DNA of 64,000 nucleotides, from NCBI RefSeq assembly GCF_014844055.1, contig NZ_CP062167.1, positions 4,117,224 to 4,181,223 on the forward strand, read 5' to 3'. Under the pieces are notes generated by a model, which was given only the letters and a program-made list of their open reading frames with translations, made no database searches and was not told the DNA's origin. Both the position numbers and the translations under genes were made by a program. Numbering within the stretch: the stretch's first letter is position 1; each line of letters starts with the position of its first letter. Shown here piece by piece: positions 10,765 to 20,440 of the stretch. The stretch comes from Aureimonas sp. OT7. GTDB taxonomy: Bacteria > Pseudomonadota > Alphaproteobacteria > Rhizobiales > Rhizobiaceae.

Positions 10765-12126
10765 ATGGACACAATCACAGAGCCGTTCCTGGCCCCGGCC
10801 CCGACGCCCCACACCAAGCCGCTCGGAATGCTCGGCTTCGTGCTGACGGCATCGCGCAACCCCATCGAGATATGGGGATCGCGCGCTTTCAAGGAGCCGT
10901 ATCTCAAGGCCAACTGGCTGCGGGTGCCCACCGTCATCGTCAACGATCCGGCGGGCATCCGCCACTGCCTCGTCGACAACGCCCGCAACTACGCGATGCA
11001 GCCTCTACGCCAGCGGGTGCTGCGCCCCATGCTGCGCGACGGGCTGCTGACGGCCGAAGGGGAGTTGTGGAAGCGCACCCGAAAAGCGCTCGCCCCGGTC
11101 TTCACGCCGCGCAACATAGATGGGCTGACGCCCGTCATGGCGGCCCGCAGCGCACGCTTCGCCGAGGGGCTCGCCAAAAGCGGCGGACCGGTCGACGTCG
11201 CCTTCCAGATGACGCTGCTGACCTACGATATCCTGCAGGCGACGCTGTTCTCGGACGACATCACCGGCGAGCCGAAGGAATTCGCCCGCTCCATGGAAAC
11301 GTTCCTGGCGCGCATGGGGCGCGTGGATCCGCTGGACATACTCGATGCCCCCGCCTTCCTGCCACGCATCAACCGGTTGATCGGCATGCGGAGCACCAAT
11401 TACTTCCGCAGGCTGATCGCCGACACGATGGAGCGGCGCATCGCGATGCTGGAGCGCGCCCCGGACGCGGCACCCAACGATTTCCTGACGATGCTGTTGA
11501 AGGCCGACGGGCTGTCGCGGTCCGAGATCGAGGACAACATCATCACCTTTATCGGCGCAGGCCACGAGACGACCGCGCGTGCGCTGGGCTGGACGCTCTA
11601 TCTGCTGGCGCAGGCCCCGGACGAGCGCCGCAAGGTCGAGAAAGAGCTGGACGCCACACTGGACGGCCTGCCCGATCCGGCCCAGTGGCTGGACAGGCTG
11701 CCGCGCACGCGGGCCGCACTGGAAGAGGCGATGCGCCTCTATCCGCCCGCCCCGTCGCTGAACCGGACGGCGCTTGCCGACGATTCGGTCGGCGGTATCG
11801 ACATTCCCGCCGGTGCCTCCCTGCTGGTGATGCCGTGGCTCGTCCACCGCAACGAACTCTACTGGGACAGGCCCGGTTATTTCATACCGGACCGTTTCAT
11901 GCCGGGCGAACGCGAGAAGCTGGACCGCTTCCAGTACCTGCCCTTCGGCGTCGGCCCCAGGGTCTGCATCGGGTCGAGCTTCGCTATGCACGAGGGCGTC
12001 ATCGCGCTCGCCAGCCTCATGCGGCATCTGCGCTTCGACTATGTCGGCACCGAGCAGCCCTACCCGGTGCAGAAGATCACCGTTCAGCCGCGCGGCGGCC
12101 TGCCCATGCGGGTCAGCCGCCGCTGA
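10765..12126 (+). CDS. Cytochrome P450
   Basis: A 453-residue cytosolic P450 with no membrane anchor. The hallmarks are in order: the I-helix oxygen-activation motif FIGAGHETTARAL, the K-helix ExxR (EEAMRLYPP), and the heme loop FGVGPRVCIGSSFAMHEG with proximal ligand Cys401. It is preceded by a good ribosome site (GAGGGGG). No ferredoxin or reductase gene is next to it, so redox partners must come from elsewhere. The substrate is not predictable. Its tail end is 6 bases from the converging cysK stop. Confidence 0.95.
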   Translation: MDTITEPFLAPAPTPHTKPLGMLGFVLTASRNPIEIWGSRAFKEPYLKANWLRVPTVIVNDPAGIRHCLVDNARNYAMQPLRQRVLRPMLRDGLLTAEGELWKRTRKALAPVFTPRNIDGLTPVMAARSARFAEGLAKSGGPVDVAFQMTLLTYDILQATLFSDDITGEPKEFARSMETFLARMGRVDPLDILDAPAFLPRINRLIGMRSTNYFRRLIADTMERRIAMLERAPDAAPNDFLTMLLKADGLSRSEIEDNIITFIGAGHETTARALGWTLYLLAQAPDERRKVEKELDATLDGLPDPAQWLDRLPRTRAALEEAMRLYPPAPSLNRTALADDSVGGIDIPAGASLLVMPWLVHRNELYWDRPGYFIPDRFMPGEREKLDRFQYLPFGVGPRVCIGSSFAMHEGVIALASLMRHLRFDYVGTEQPYPVQKITVQPRGGLPMRVSRR

Positions 12127-12132
12127 GACCCC

Positions 12133-13164
12133 TTAGATGGCGCCGCCGGCCGGACGGTCGGCAGGCTTGGCAGGCTCTTCGTCGCCCAAGCCCTCGAACA
12201 GCGCCGTCGACAGATAGCGTTCGGCGAAGGAAGGGATGATGACGACGATGGTCTTTCCCTCATTCTCGGGGCGTTGGCCCACCTTGACGGCGGCCGTCAG
12301 CGCCGCGCCGGACGAAATGCCCACCGGGATGCCTTCGATCCTGGCCAGAAGACGGGCGTTTTCGAAGGCGTCGTCGTTGGAAACCGTCACCACCTCGTCA
12401 TAGACGGTCTTGTCCAGGATCGGCGGCGCGAAGCCGGCACCGATACCCTGGATCTTGTGCGGCCCCGGATTGCCACCCGACAGGACGGGCGAAGCCTCCG
12501 GCTCCACCGCCACGATATGCACGTCCGGCTTGCGCGCCTTCAGCACCTGCCCGACGCCGGTGATGGTGCCGCCGGTTCCGATGCCCGATACGAAGATATC
12601 GACGTTGCCGCCCGTATCGTTCCAGATCTCCTCCGCCGTGGTTATGCGGTGGATCTGCGGGTTTGCCGGGTTCTCGAACTGCTGGGGGATGACCGCGTTG
12701 GGCAGTTCCGCCTTCAGTTCCTCGGCCTTGGCGATGGCGCCCTTCATGCCCTTGGCACCCTCGGTCAGGACAAGATCCGCACCGAGAAGGCGCAACATCT
12801 TGCGCCGCTCGAGCGACATCGTCTCCGGCATCGTCAGGATGAGGCGATAGCCCTTGGCCGCCGCCGCGAAGGCCAGCGCGATACCCGTGTTGCCGGATGT
12901 CGGCTCCACCAGGACAGTCCGGCCGGGCTCGATCGCGCCATCGGCCTCCAGCTTCTCCAGCATGGCGACGCCGATGCGGTCCTTGACGGACGAGATCGGG
13001 TTGAAGAACTCCAGTTTGGCCAGAAGCTTCGCCTTCACGCCCTTTTCGGCGGCGAATTTGTCGATGCGGACCAGCGGCGTATCGCCGATCGTGTCCAGGA
13101 TGGAATCGTAGACGCGTCCGCGTCCGTGCGTCCGCGCGATCTGGTCGTTGACCGTCTTGTCCAT
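12133..13164 (-). CDS. cysK: Cysteine synthase A (O-acetylserine sulfhydrylase)
   Basis: A 343-residue fold-type II PLP enzyme that makes L-cysteine from O-acetylserine and sulfide. The PLP lysine is Lys61 in NPISSVKDR. The substrate loop [11 protein letters not shown] and the phosphate-binding [10 protein letters not shown] are present. It starts at the ATG at 13164, which follows GGGAGAG. The reading frame remains open further upstream, but that part lacks family character. The C-terminal tail ([13 protein letters not shown]) is longer than in enteric CysK. A cystathionine beta-synthase role is less likely because no CBS domains follow. Confidence 0.93.
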   Translation of the reverse strand: MDKTVNDQIARTHGRGRVYDSILDTIGDTPLVRIDKFAAEKGVKAKLLAKLEFFNPISSVKDRIGVAMLEKLEADGAIEPGRTVLVEPTSGNTGIALAFAAAAKGYRLILTMPETMSLERRKMLRLLGADLVLTEGAKGMKGAIAKAEELKAELPNAVIPQQFENPANPQIHRITTAEEIWNDTGGNVDIFVSGIGTGGTITGVGQVLKARKPDVHIVAVEPEASPVLSGGNPGPHKIQGIGAGFAPPILDKTVYDEVVTVSNDDAFENARLLARIEGIPVGISSGAALTAAVKVGQRPENEGKTIVVIIPSFAERYLSTALFEGLGDEEPAKPADRPAGGAI

Positions 13165-13293
13165 GGTGCTCTCCCGTCTTCTCATCGTCCAGTCTAGCCG
13201 CCAGGGCGGTTTCGACGCCAGGTTGCAACACCACGCCACGGCGACGACTTGGAGAAAATTCTGCCCGACAAACGCCTGGCGACAACAATTTGT

Positions 13294-14055
13294 TCAGGCG
13301 GCGCGCGCCTCGACCATCATGACGTCCAGCATGAAAGAGCCGTCGTCCTCGATGGCGAAATGCCGGCGCACGGACTGCGACGCGCCGTCCTGCAGCTTGC
13401 GTATGACGCGGGCATTCTCGTCCGGAGTGCGCATCCGCGCTATCCACACCTTGAAGTCCATCCGGACCCTGAACATGCGCGAATTTTCGACGGCAAAACC
13501 CGTGCGCGCCAGCACCGCCATCCATTCGGCCGGACTGTAGTCGCGGACATGCGAGGTGTCGCGCAGAAGCTCCACCGCCTGCAGGTGGGTATCGGCAAGC
13601 GCCGAACCGGCCGCGACCGCGTCGATGAAAACCGCCGGCGATCCGGATTTCAGGACGCGCCGTGCCTGGCGGATGCCGGCTTCGAGATCGCTCCAGTGAT
13701 GCGCGGAATAGCGGCAGGCGAGAAAGTCGAATGCGCCGTCCTCGAATGGCAGCGTTTCCACAGCGCTTTCGACGGTCAGAAGGTTGCCCAGACCCCTGTC
13801 CGACGCCGTCGCCGCGACGGCGGCCAGCATGTCGGCAGACAGGTCCACGGCCGTCACCTGCGTCGCATGGGCTGCGAGACGATAGGCGACGTGCCCCCCG
13901 CCGGTGCCGAGGTCCAGCGCGTTTTCGGGGCGCTTTGCCGCGACGATGCGCTCGAGGGCTTCCAGATCGGGCCCCGACGCGTGAACCGCACTCGCCACGT
14001 AAGCCGCCGCCTGCGGCCCGAACTGCGATACGACATGCGTTTCATGCTCTTTCAT
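13294..14055 (-). CDS. Class I SAM-dependent methyltransferase
   Basis: A 253-residue UbiE/BioC-like methyltransferase. Motif I is ALDLGTGGGHVAYRL, the acidic end of strand 2 is VTAVDLSADML, and the motif near strand 4 is FDFLACRYSAHHW. It uses S-adenosylmethionine, and the acceptor is unknown. The ATG at 14055 follows GAGGGCAGG. A GTG at 14070 would instead overlap the dut stop. It is the last gene of the ubiE-ubiB-coaBC-dut run and could be involved in small-molecule or quinone methylation, but UbiE itself is already present upstream. Confidence 0.82.
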   Translation of the reverse strand: MKEHETHVVSQFGPQAAAYVASAVHASGPDLEALERIVAAKRPENALDLGTGGGHVAYRLAAHATQVTAVDLSADMLAAVAATASDRGLGNLLTVESAVETLPFEDGAFDFLACRYSAHHWSDLEAGIRQARRVLKSGSPAVFIDAVAAGSALADTHLQAVELLRDTSHVRDYSPAEWMAVLARTGFAVENSRMFRVRMDFKVWIARMRTPDENARVIRKLQDGASQSVRRHFAIEDDGSFMLDVMMVEARAA

Positions 14056-14066
14056 GACACCTGCCC

Positions 14067-14513
14067 TCACTGTCCCGTGGAGCCGAAACCGCCGGCTCCG
14101 CGTCCGGTTTCCGCAAGATCGTCGGCCTCGGTATAGCGGGCGCGCGTAACCGGCGCCACGACGGCCTGCGCGATCCGCTCGCCGCGCCGCACTTCGAATG
14201 CGGTGTCGCCAAGATTGACGAGGATCACCTTCACCTCGCCGCGATAATCGCTATCAACCGTGCCCGGCGTGTTGAGAAGGGTGATCCCGTGGCGGGCCGC
14301 AAGGCCCGAACGCGGCCGGACCTGCATCTCGTAACCGTCCGGTATCTCGAAGCACAGGCCGGTCGGCACCAATGCCCGGCCCATCGGCGGTATCTCAAGC
14401 ACGTCCGCGACGGCGGCGCGCAGGTCGGCGCCCGCCGCCCCGGCGCTCTCGTAAGCCGGCAGAGGCATGTCCGCGGCATGCGGCAAGCGCTTCACCTTGA
14501 CGTCGATGCTCAT
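14067..14513 (-). CDS. dut: Deoxyuridine 5'-triphosphate nucleotidohydrolase (dUTPase)
   Basis: A 148-residue trimeric dUTPase that converts dUTP to dUMP and keeps uracil out of DNA. All five motifs are visible: [18 protein letters not shown], the uracil pocket [22 protein letters not shown], and the C-terminal arm [10 protein letters not shown]. It overlaps the end of coaBC by 4 bases. The pair dut-coaBC is common in bacteria. Confidence 0.97.
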   Translation of the reverse strand: MSIDVKVKRLPHAADMPLPAYESAGAAGADLRAAVADVLEIPPMGRALVPTGLCFEIPDGYEMQVRPRSGLAARHGITLLNTPGTVDSDYRGEVKVILVNLGDTAFEVRRGERIAQAVVAPVTRARYTEADDLAETGRGAGGFGSTGQ

Positions 14514-15727
14514 TCCATATCCCCCAGCATGGTGGCGAAGCGGCGGGCCAGCCGCCGGGCGACTTCCGCTTTCGGCAATTCCGGCCAGTCCTCGGCACCC
14601 GCCGCCGTCAGAAGATGGACGCGGTTCCGCGTGCCGCCCATCACATCGCCGGACACGTCGTTTGCAACGATCATGTCGGCGCCTTTGCGCTCAAGCTTGG
14701 CCCGCGCATTGCCCATCAGCGACGATGTCTCGGCCGCGAAGCCGACCACCAGGCGCGGCCGTCCCGGACCGTGGCCGATCGTCGCGAGAATGTCCGGATT
14801 TTCGGCGAGCGCCAGCGGCCCCGGCGCCTCACCGACGCGCTTCTTGATCTTGTCGCTCGCCTGTTCCGCAGCCCGCCAGTCGGCGACGGCGGCGACGAAA
14901 ACGCCGATATCGGCCGGAAGTGCGGCCTCCACCGCGGCCAGCATCTGCAAGGCCGTCTCCACCCGCACGACATGCACGCCCGCCGGATCGGGGATGGAGA
15001 CCGGGCCGGAGACCAGCGTCACCTGCGCGCCGGCCTCGGCCAGGGCCTCGGCCACGGCGTGGCCCTGCCGCCCGGACGAGCGGTTGGCGATGTAGCGCAC
15101 GGGGTCGATCGGCTCATGCGTGGGGCCGGACGTCACCACGGCGCGACGGCCGGACAGCGGCTTGCCCCCCTGGGCGGCCAGCCGGGCTTCGACCGCGGCA
15201 ACGATGGCCAGCGGCTCGCTCATGCGGCCAAGTCCGCTTTCGCCCGCTTCGGCCATTTCCCCGTGCTCGGGACCGACGAAGCCGATGCCGTCCCGTTCAA
15301 GCAGGGCTGCGCTGCGCCGGGTGGCAGGGTGCATCCACATGGCCGGGTTCATTGCCGGAGCAAGCAGGATGGGGCAGCGCGCCGCCAGCAGCACGGCGCC
15401 GGCCAGGTCGCCGGCCAGGCCGGCAGCCATCTGCGCCATGCGATCGGCGGTCGCCGGCGCGACGAGGATCAGGTCCGCCTCGCGCGCCAACCGGATATGG
15501 CCGACATCCTGTTCATCGTCGCGCGAGAAAAGATCGTCGTAGACGTGCGTTGCCGAGAGCGCGCCCACGGCCAGCGGCGTCACGAACTGCGCTCCGGCCG
15601 CCGTGAGGATCGGCGTCACGGCGGCGCCGCGCTCCCGGAGGCGGCGGATGAGGTCGAGCGCCTTGTAGGCGGCGATGCCGCCGCCGACGACCAGGAGAAT
15701 GCGTTTTCCCGAGAGCGTGCTCTCCAT
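14510..15727 (-). CDS. coaBC: Bifunctional phosphopantothenoylcysteine decarboxylase / phosphopantothenate-cysteine ligase
   Basis: A 405-residue two-domain coenzyme A enzyme. The N-terminal FMN-dependent decarboxylase part has [16 protein letters not shown] and the [12 protein letters not shown] substrate clamp. The C-terminal ligase part has [32 protein letters not shown] and IKKR. It makes 4'-phosphopantetheine from 4'-phosphopantothenate and cysteine in two steps. It starts 4 bases after ubiB ends, within a leftward run ubiE-ubiB-coaBC-dut-methyltransferase. Confidence 0.96.
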   Translation of the reverse strand: MESTLSGKRILLVVGGGIAAYKALDLIRRLRERGAAVTPILTAAGAQFVTPLAVGALSATHVYDDLFSRDDEQDVGHIRLAREADLILVAPATADRMAQMAAGLAGDLAGAVLLAARCPILLAPAMNPAMWMHPATRRSAALLERDGIGFVGPEHGEMAEAGESGLGRMSEPLAIVAAVEARLAAQGGKPLSGRRAVVTSGPTHEPIDPVRYIANRSSGRQGHAVAEALAEAGAQVTLVSGPVSIPDPAGVHVVRVETALQMLAAVEAALPADIGVFVAAVADWRAAEQASDKIKKRVGEAPGPLALAENPDILATIGHGPGRPRLVVGFAAETSSLMGNARAKLERKGADMIVANDVSGDVMGGTRNRVHLLTAAGAEDWPELPKAEVARRLARRFATMLGDME

Positions 15728-15731
15728 CGCC

Positions 15732-17315
15732 CTACCTCAGAAGCAGGCTGGCGGCGATCGCCGCCACGCCGATAGCCGTTATCCATTGCGCGATATGCCC
15801 GAACAGGATGCCGGCCTTGGTATCCTGCGCCAGTTCCTGCAGGGAATCGTCGTTGATGCGGATGCCGTTGTCGACCAGGTCGGGCAAGTGCTTGCCGAGC
15901 ACCTCCAGCCCGACCGCATAGTCGGGCAGGCGGCGGCCGATCTTCACGATGGCCTCCAGCACGTCGCGCAGCTCCGACAGCTTGGCCGCGGGGCCGAGTT
16001 CGCCACGGATATAGTCGGACACGACGGGTTCGGCGGCTTCCCACATGTTGAACCTGGGATCGTAGCTTCGGGCGACGCCTTCCACCACGACCATCGTCTT
16101 CTGCAGCAGCACCAGTTCGGGCCGGGTGCGCATGTCGAACAGTTCCGTCACCTCGAAGAGCAGGGTCAGCAGGTGCCCCATGGATATGGTTTCCGCCGGC
16201 TGGCCGTGGATCGGCTCGCCGATGGCGCGCAGTGCCTGCGCGAAGGACAGGACATCCTGGTTGCGGGGCACATAGCCGGCCTCGAAATGCACTTCGGCGA
16301 CGCGTCGGTAATCCCGGCGGATGAAGCCGTAGAGGATCTCCGCCAGGAAGCGCCTGCTGTCCGACGAGAGGCGGCCGACGATGCCGAGGTCGACGGCCAC
16401 GATGGCGCCGTCCGGTGCGACGAAGAGATTGCCCTGGTGCATGTCGGCATGGAAGAAGCCGTCCCGCATCGACTGGCGCAGGAAGTTCTGCACGACATTG
16501 ACGCCGAGCGCCTTCAGATCGTGCCCGGCCGCGGCAACGCCCGCGACGTCGCTCATCTTGATGCCGTCGATCCACTCCATCGTCAGGACGTCGCGGCCGG
16601 TCCGCTCCCAGTCGACGGCCGGAACGCGAAAACCGGGGTCGTTGCGGATGTTCTCGGCCATCTCGGACGAGGCGGCAGCCTCGAGCCGAAGGTCCATCTC
16701 GATCCGCGTACTTTGCGCCAGCGTATCGACGACGGCCACGGGCCGCAGGCGGCGCGACGAGCGCACGAAACGCTCCATCATCCGGGCGATGAAGGCAAAT
16801 GCGTTCAACTCGCGGCGGAAGCGGGCGCGCACGCCGGGGCGGATGACCTTCACGGCCACGTCCCGCTCTCCGTCCGGCGTCCGCACGCGCGCCTTGTGCA
16901 CCTGCGCGATGGACGCCGCGCCCACCGGCTCGCCGAAGCTCAGGAAAAGGTCGTCGATGGTGCGGCCAAGCGATGCCTCCACCGTCGCGATGGCTAGTGC
17001 GGTCGGGAACGGCGGCACGCTGTCCTGCAGATGGCCGAGCTCCAGCGCCAGGCTCTGTCCGACGATGTCGGGCCGTGTCGCAAGAAATTGGCCGAGCTTC
17101 ACATAGGATGGGCCCAGCCGGTTCAACGCCTGCGACAGCCGTTCGGAGCGTGCCTTGCGCCGCGCCGAGCGCCGCGCCACCAGGCCGGCCAGCCTGTGCG
17201 CAAGTCGCGGCCCGGGTGGCAGCCCTTCGGCCGGCAGGGCCGAGATCACGCCTTCGCGCATCAGCACCCAGCCAGCGCGCAGCAGCGCCACGATACCGTA
17301 CAGCGAACCCAGCAA
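15732..17315 (-). CDS. ubiB: UbiB, ABC1/ADCK-type kinase-like protein for ubiquinone synthesis
   Basis: A 527-residue UbiB/ADCK atypical kinase. The invariant KxGQ motif is in GPSYVKLGQFLATRPD, followed by an alanine-rich nucleotide loop (EPVGAASIAQVHKARV) and kinase residues in FHADMHQGNLFVAPDG and AVDLGIVG. Two hydrophobic C-terminal segments near the end fit the membrane anchor. UbiB supports ubiquinone production, probably by handling lipid intermediates rather than by hydroxylation. It begins 2 bases after the ubiE stop. Confidence 0.95.
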   Translation of the reverse strand: MLGSLYGIVALLRAGWVLMREGVISALPAEGLPPGPRLAHRLAGLVARRSARRKARSERLSQALNRLGPSYVKLGQFLATRPDIVGQSLALELGHLQDSVPPFPTALAIATVEASLGRTIDDLFLSFGEPVGAASIAQVHKARVRTPDGERDVAVKVIRPGVRARFRRELNAFAFIARMMERFVRSSRRLRPVAVVDTLAQSTRIEMDLRLEAAASSEMAENIRNDPGFRVPAVDWERTGRDVLTMEWIDGIKMSDVAGVAAAGHDLKALGVNVVQNFLRQSMRDGFFHADMHQGNLFVAPDGAIVAVDLGIVGRLSSDSRRFLAEILYGFIRRDYRRVAEVHFEAGYVPRNQDVLSFAQALRAIGEPIHGQPAETISMGHLLTLLFEVTELFDMRTRPELVLLQKTMVVVEGVARSYDPRFNMWEAAEPVVSDYIRGELGPAAKLSELRDVLEAIVKIGRRLPDYAVGLEVLGKHLPDLVDNGIRINDDSLQELAQDTKAGILFGHIAQWITAIGVAAIAASLLLR

Positions 17316-17317
17316 GG

Positions 17318-18097
17318 TCAGATCTTCCAGCCGGAATGGATGGCGGCGATGCCACCCGACAGGTTGCGCCAGGATACGCGTTCGAAGCCGGCCGTGCGGA
17401 TCATCGACGCGAAATTCTCCTGATTGGGAAATTTGCGGATCGACTCGACAAGATACGCATAGGATGCCCGATCTTTGGCCACTGCCTCGCCGATGGCGGG
17501 AATGGCCCGGAAGGACCAGGCGTCGTAGACCTTATCGAGCACCGGAAGATCGACCTCGGAGAATTCGAGACACAGGAAACGGCCGCCCGGCTTGAGCACG
17601 CGGTAGGCCTCGGCCAGCGCAAGGTCGATGCGCGGCACGTTGCGGATGCCGAAGGCGATGGTGTAGGCGTCGAAATCGCCGTCCGGCAAAGACAGGCTTT
17701 CGGCATTTCCTTCCACGAAGGTCAGATTGTCCTGGAGGCCGCGCTTGGCGGCGCGTTCCGCGCCGACGCCGAGCATCGAGGCGTTGATGTCCAGCACCGT
17801 GCCCTGCGCATTGCGCCTCGACGCCTCGACGATGCGGAAGGCGACGTCGCCGGTTCCGCCGGCCACGTCGACGAAACGCCAGCCCGGCCGGCGCGACGGG
17901 GCCAGCCAGTTGACCAGCGCGTCCTTCCACAGGCGGTGCATGCCTCCGGACATCAGGTCGTTCATCAGGTCGTAGCGGCTGGCGACGCGGTGGAACACCT
18001 CGTCCACGCGGGCCTGCTTCTCTGCCTTGCCGGAGACGGTCTCGAAGCCGTAGGAGGTTTCCATGCCATCGGCGTCGGTGATGCGGTTGCGCGACAT
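17318..18097 (-). CDS. ubiE: Ubiquinone/menaquinone biosynthesis C-methyltransferase UbiE
   Basis: A 259-residue methyltransferase. Family signatures include [17 protein letters not shown], the SAM site [15 protein letters not shown], and [18 protein letters not shown]. It C-methylates demethylubiquinol precursors. First gene of the leftward ubiE-ubiB-coaBC-dut unit. A 131-base gap separates it from divergent mutM and should hold both promoters, though I could not assign -10/-35 elements securely. Confidence 0.97.
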   Translation of the reverse strand: MSRNRITDADGMETSYGFETVSGKAEKQARVDEVFHRVASRYDLMNDLMSGGMHRLWKDALVNWLAPSRRPGWRFVDVAGGTGDVAFRIVEASRRNAQGTVLDINASMLGVGAERAAKRGLQDNLTFVEGNAESLSLPDGDFDAYTIAFGIRNVPRIDLALAEAYRVLKPGGRFLCLEFSEVDLPVLDKVYDAWSFRAIPAIGEAVAKDRASYAYLVESIRKFPNQENFASMIRTAGFERVSWRNLSGGIAAIHSGWKI

Positions 18098-18228
18098 AAG
18101 CGAAAGCCTTCTGGTTCGGGATCGGCCCTTCGATTCGAGACCGGCCGATCGCGCGGAAACCTGTAAAGCGTTTCCCGCGCCAAGGGAAACGCGTAAACAG
18201 CCGCGTCGGCACCAACTCAGATAGGGCC

Positions 18229-19125
18229 ATGCCTGAGCTACCGGAAGTAGAAACCGTACGACGCGGGCTCGCCCCTGCGATGGAAGGCGCCACCATAATC
18301 TCGGTTGCGCTCAACCGGGCCGACCTGCGGTTCCCCTTCGATGGAGATTTTGCGCAACGGCTTGCCGGCCAGCGCATCCTGTCGCTGTCGCGCCGCGCCA
18401 AATACCTGCTTTGCGAGTTGGAAACCGACGACATCCTCGCCATGCACCTCGGCATGTCGGGATCTTTCCGCATCGAAAGGCCGCATGCCGAAGCGGACAG
18501 GCCCGGCCTTTTCCACCATCCGAGGGCCGAGGGTCGCCTGCACGATCATGTGGCGATCCATCTCCAGCGGCCGGACGGCTCCACGCCCAGCATCGTCTAC
18601 AACGATCCACGCCGCTTCGGCTTCATGCGTCTTCTGACGCGTGCGCAGATGGCCGAGGACCCGATGTTCCGCAACCTCGGCGTTGAGCCGACGGGCAACG
18701 CGCTGTCGCCCGGGTATCTCGCCCTGCGCCTCGCCGGCCGGGCAGCGCCCCTGAAGTCCGCCCTCCTCGACCAGACGATCATTGCCGGGCTCGGCAACAT
18801 CTATGTGTGCGAGGCGCTGTGGCGGGCACGCCTGTCGCCGCGCAGGAGCGCGGGCTCCCTCGTCCGCGCCTCCGGACAGGCGACGGAACGGCTGGAGCGG
18901 CTGACCGTCCATATCCGCGAGACCATCGCCGACGCCATAGCGGCCGGCGGCTCCTCGCTGCGCGACTACCGGCAGGCCGACGGCAGCCTCGGCTATTTCC
19001 AGCATGCCTTCGCCGCCTACGACCGCGAGGGACAGCCCTGCCGGCACGAAGGTTGCGCAGGCACCATCGCACGGATCGTGCAGTCGGGCCGCTCGACCTT
19101 CTTCTGCCCCGTCTGCCAGCGTTGA
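18229..19125 (+). CDS. mutM: Formamidopyrimidine-DNA glycosylase
   Basis: A 298-residue base-excision repair enzyme removing 8-oxoguanine and formamidopyrimidines. It has the catalytic N-terminus [14 protein letters not shown] (Pro1 after Met removal, Glu2), the H2TH region [19 protein letters not shown], and the C-terminal zinc finger with four cysteines (CRHEGC ... FFCPVC). The arrangement next to rpsT is typical of Hyphomicrobiales. Confidence 0.97.
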   Translation: MPELPEVETVRRGLAPAMEGATIISVALNRADLRFPFDGDFAQRLAGQRILSLSRRAKYLLCELETDDILAMHLGMSGSFRIERPHAEADRPGLFHHPRAEGRLHDHVAIHLQRPDGSTPSIVYNDPRRFGFMRLLTRAQMAEDPMFRNLGVEPTGNALSPGYLALRLAGRAAPLKSALLDQTIIAGLGNIYVCEALWRARLSPRRSAGSLVRASGQATERLERLTVHIRETIADAIAAGGSSLRDYRQADGSLGYFQHAFAAYDREGQPCRHEGCAGTIARIVQSGRSTFFCPVCQR

Positions 19126-19140
19126 GACACTGAATCTCGG

Positions 19141-19169
19141 TTGACGCTCAGCGCCATATTCCCTATAAG
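19141..19169 (+). promoter_or_regulatory. Sigma70-type promoter for rpsT
   Basis: TTGACG (19141-19146), a 17-base spacer, then TATAAG (19164-19169). It lies 15 bases after the mutM stop and leaves a leader of about 145 bases before the rpsT start, long enough to carry translational control. No known leader structure was recognised. Confidence 0.7.
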
Positions 19170-19320
19170 GCGCGCCATGTTCAGCCGCTACGAGAGTCGC
19201 GGCTCCATCCCTCTTTGTCGACCTTCGGGCTGCAATGCGGGATCACCGACATCCAGACATGCGCGCCAGCAAGGCCTTTCGGGCACTGCCGGGGCGCGGC
19301 AACAGAAGAGAGACTTCGAC

Positions 19321-19590
19321 ATGGCCAATACCCCTTCGGCCAAGAAGGCTACGCGGAAGATCGCGCGCCGGACGGCTATCAACAAGGCGCGCCGCTCGCG
19401 CGTTCGCACCTTCCTCCGCAAGGTTGAGGAAGCCATCCTCGCCGGCGACAAGGCCGCTGCCACGGCAGCCTTGAAGGCATGCGAGCCTGAAATGGCCCGC
19501 GCCGCTTCGAAGGGCGTGTTCCACAAGAACCTCGTTTCCCGCAAGATTTCGCGCCTGTCGAACCGCGTCAAGGCCGTCGCCGCCGCCTGA
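19321..19590 (+). CDS. rpsT: 30S ribosomal protein S20
   Basis: An 89-residue basic protein beginning [13 protein letters not shown], the normal S20 start, which binds 16S rRNA helices early in 30S assembly. The upstream in-frame extension to 19141 is leader sequence covering the promoter, not protein. In many Hyphomicrobiales dnaA follows rpsT. Here it is followed instead by a terminator, a repeat array and an outer-membrane gene on the other strand. Confidence 0.97.
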   Translation: MANTPSAKKATRKIARRTAINKARRSRVRTFLRKVEEAILAGDKAAATAALKACEPEMARAASKGVFHKNLVSRKISRLSNRVKAVAAA

Positions 19591-19616
19591 TCCATCTGGC
19601 GCAGCGTTCCAATACG

Positions 19617-19651
19617 AAAAGCCGGGTGCAGCCTCTGCGCCCGGCTTTTTG
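19617..19651 (+). terminator. Intrinsic terminator of rpsT
   Basis: A long stem, AAAAGCCGGGTGCAG paired with CTGCGCCCGGCTTTT around a 3-4-base loop, ends in a run of five T. It begins 27 bases after the rpsT stop. Confidence 0.9.
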
Positions 19652-19732
19652 ACGTTCCTGCGGCATACACGATCTGGTCGTACGTCCATGCCGCCTGACC
19701 TCCGGTCGCCCACCGTCGCCCTTACCCCCTCG

Positions 19733-20440
19733 CCTTCCCATTGCTCGCCGCACACGCCCCGCCCAGCCGGCGGGCACGAAAAGGAGCTCCCGGGTTTCCC
19801 GGAAGCCCCTGTTCGTTTCCTGATACCGCGCAGCCGGTCCGTGTTCTGGTTGCAGCGGACGCGGCCCTTGGGCCCACGCAGTGCCGGAGCCGTCTCTCCG
19901 TCCGCTGCATCCGCAGACACCCCGCCCCCCTCTTCCAATTGTTCGCTCCACACGCTCCGGCCAAACGACAGGGCATGAAAAAAAGGCGCTCCCGATTTCC
20001 CGGAAGCCCCTTTGTAGTCTGGCTGCCTGCAGCCGTCCCGTTTCTTAGTTGCAGCGGACGCGGCCCTTGGGCCCACGCAGTGCCGGAGCCGTCTCTCCGT
20101 CCGCTGCATCCGCAGACACCCCGACCCCCTCTTCCAATTGTTCGCTCCACACGCTCCGGCCAAACGACAGGGCATGAAAAAAAGGCGCTCCCGATTTCCC
20201 GGAAGCCCCATTGTAGTCTGGCTGCCTGCAGCCGTCCCGTTTCTTAGTTGAAGCGGACGAGGTCCTTGGGCCCACGCAGTGCCGGAGCCGTCTCTCCGTC
20301 CGCTGCATCCGCAGACGCCCCGGCCCACTCTTCCAATTGTTCGCTCCGCACGCTCCGGCCAAACGACAGGGCATGAAAAAAGGGCTCCCGGTTTCCCGGA
20401 AGCCCCTTTGTAGTCTGGCTGCCTGCAGCCGTCCCGTTTC
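19733..20440 (-). repeat. Tandem array of about 199-bp units, each with a terminator hairpin, behind the omp gene
   Basis: Three near-identical units (19846-20044, 20045-20243, 20244-20440; periods 199, 199 and 197) and a fourth, decayed partial unit (about 19733-19845) lie between rpsT and the outer-membrane gene. Read on the minus strand, each unit starts like the last 10 or so codons and stop of the omp gene, continues through a small GGCTGC/GCAGCC hairpin, then a GC-rich terminator stem with a T-run, then about 110 bases of spacer. The first stop plus terminator belongs to the omp gene itself. Open frames through the array (up to 361 codons) are artefacts: 199 is not a multiple of 3, so the same segment is read in successive frames. 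Confidence 0.9.
20376..20407 (-). terminator. Intrinsic terminator of the outer-membrane protein gene
   Basis: On the minus strand GGGCTTCCGG, loop GAAA, CCGGGAGCCC, then six T, 34 bases after the gene's stop. Near-copies recur at 20176-20210, 19977-20010 and, more diverged, 19778-19808, one per repeat unit. Confidence 0.88.

Noticed and set aside
19243..20328. Long minus-strand open frame (361 codons) with repeated peptide blocks, resembling a repeat protein
   Set aside because: The repeat unit is 199 bases, not divisible by three, so the same DNA is read in three different frames; it also spans rpsT in antisense and runs through terminators.
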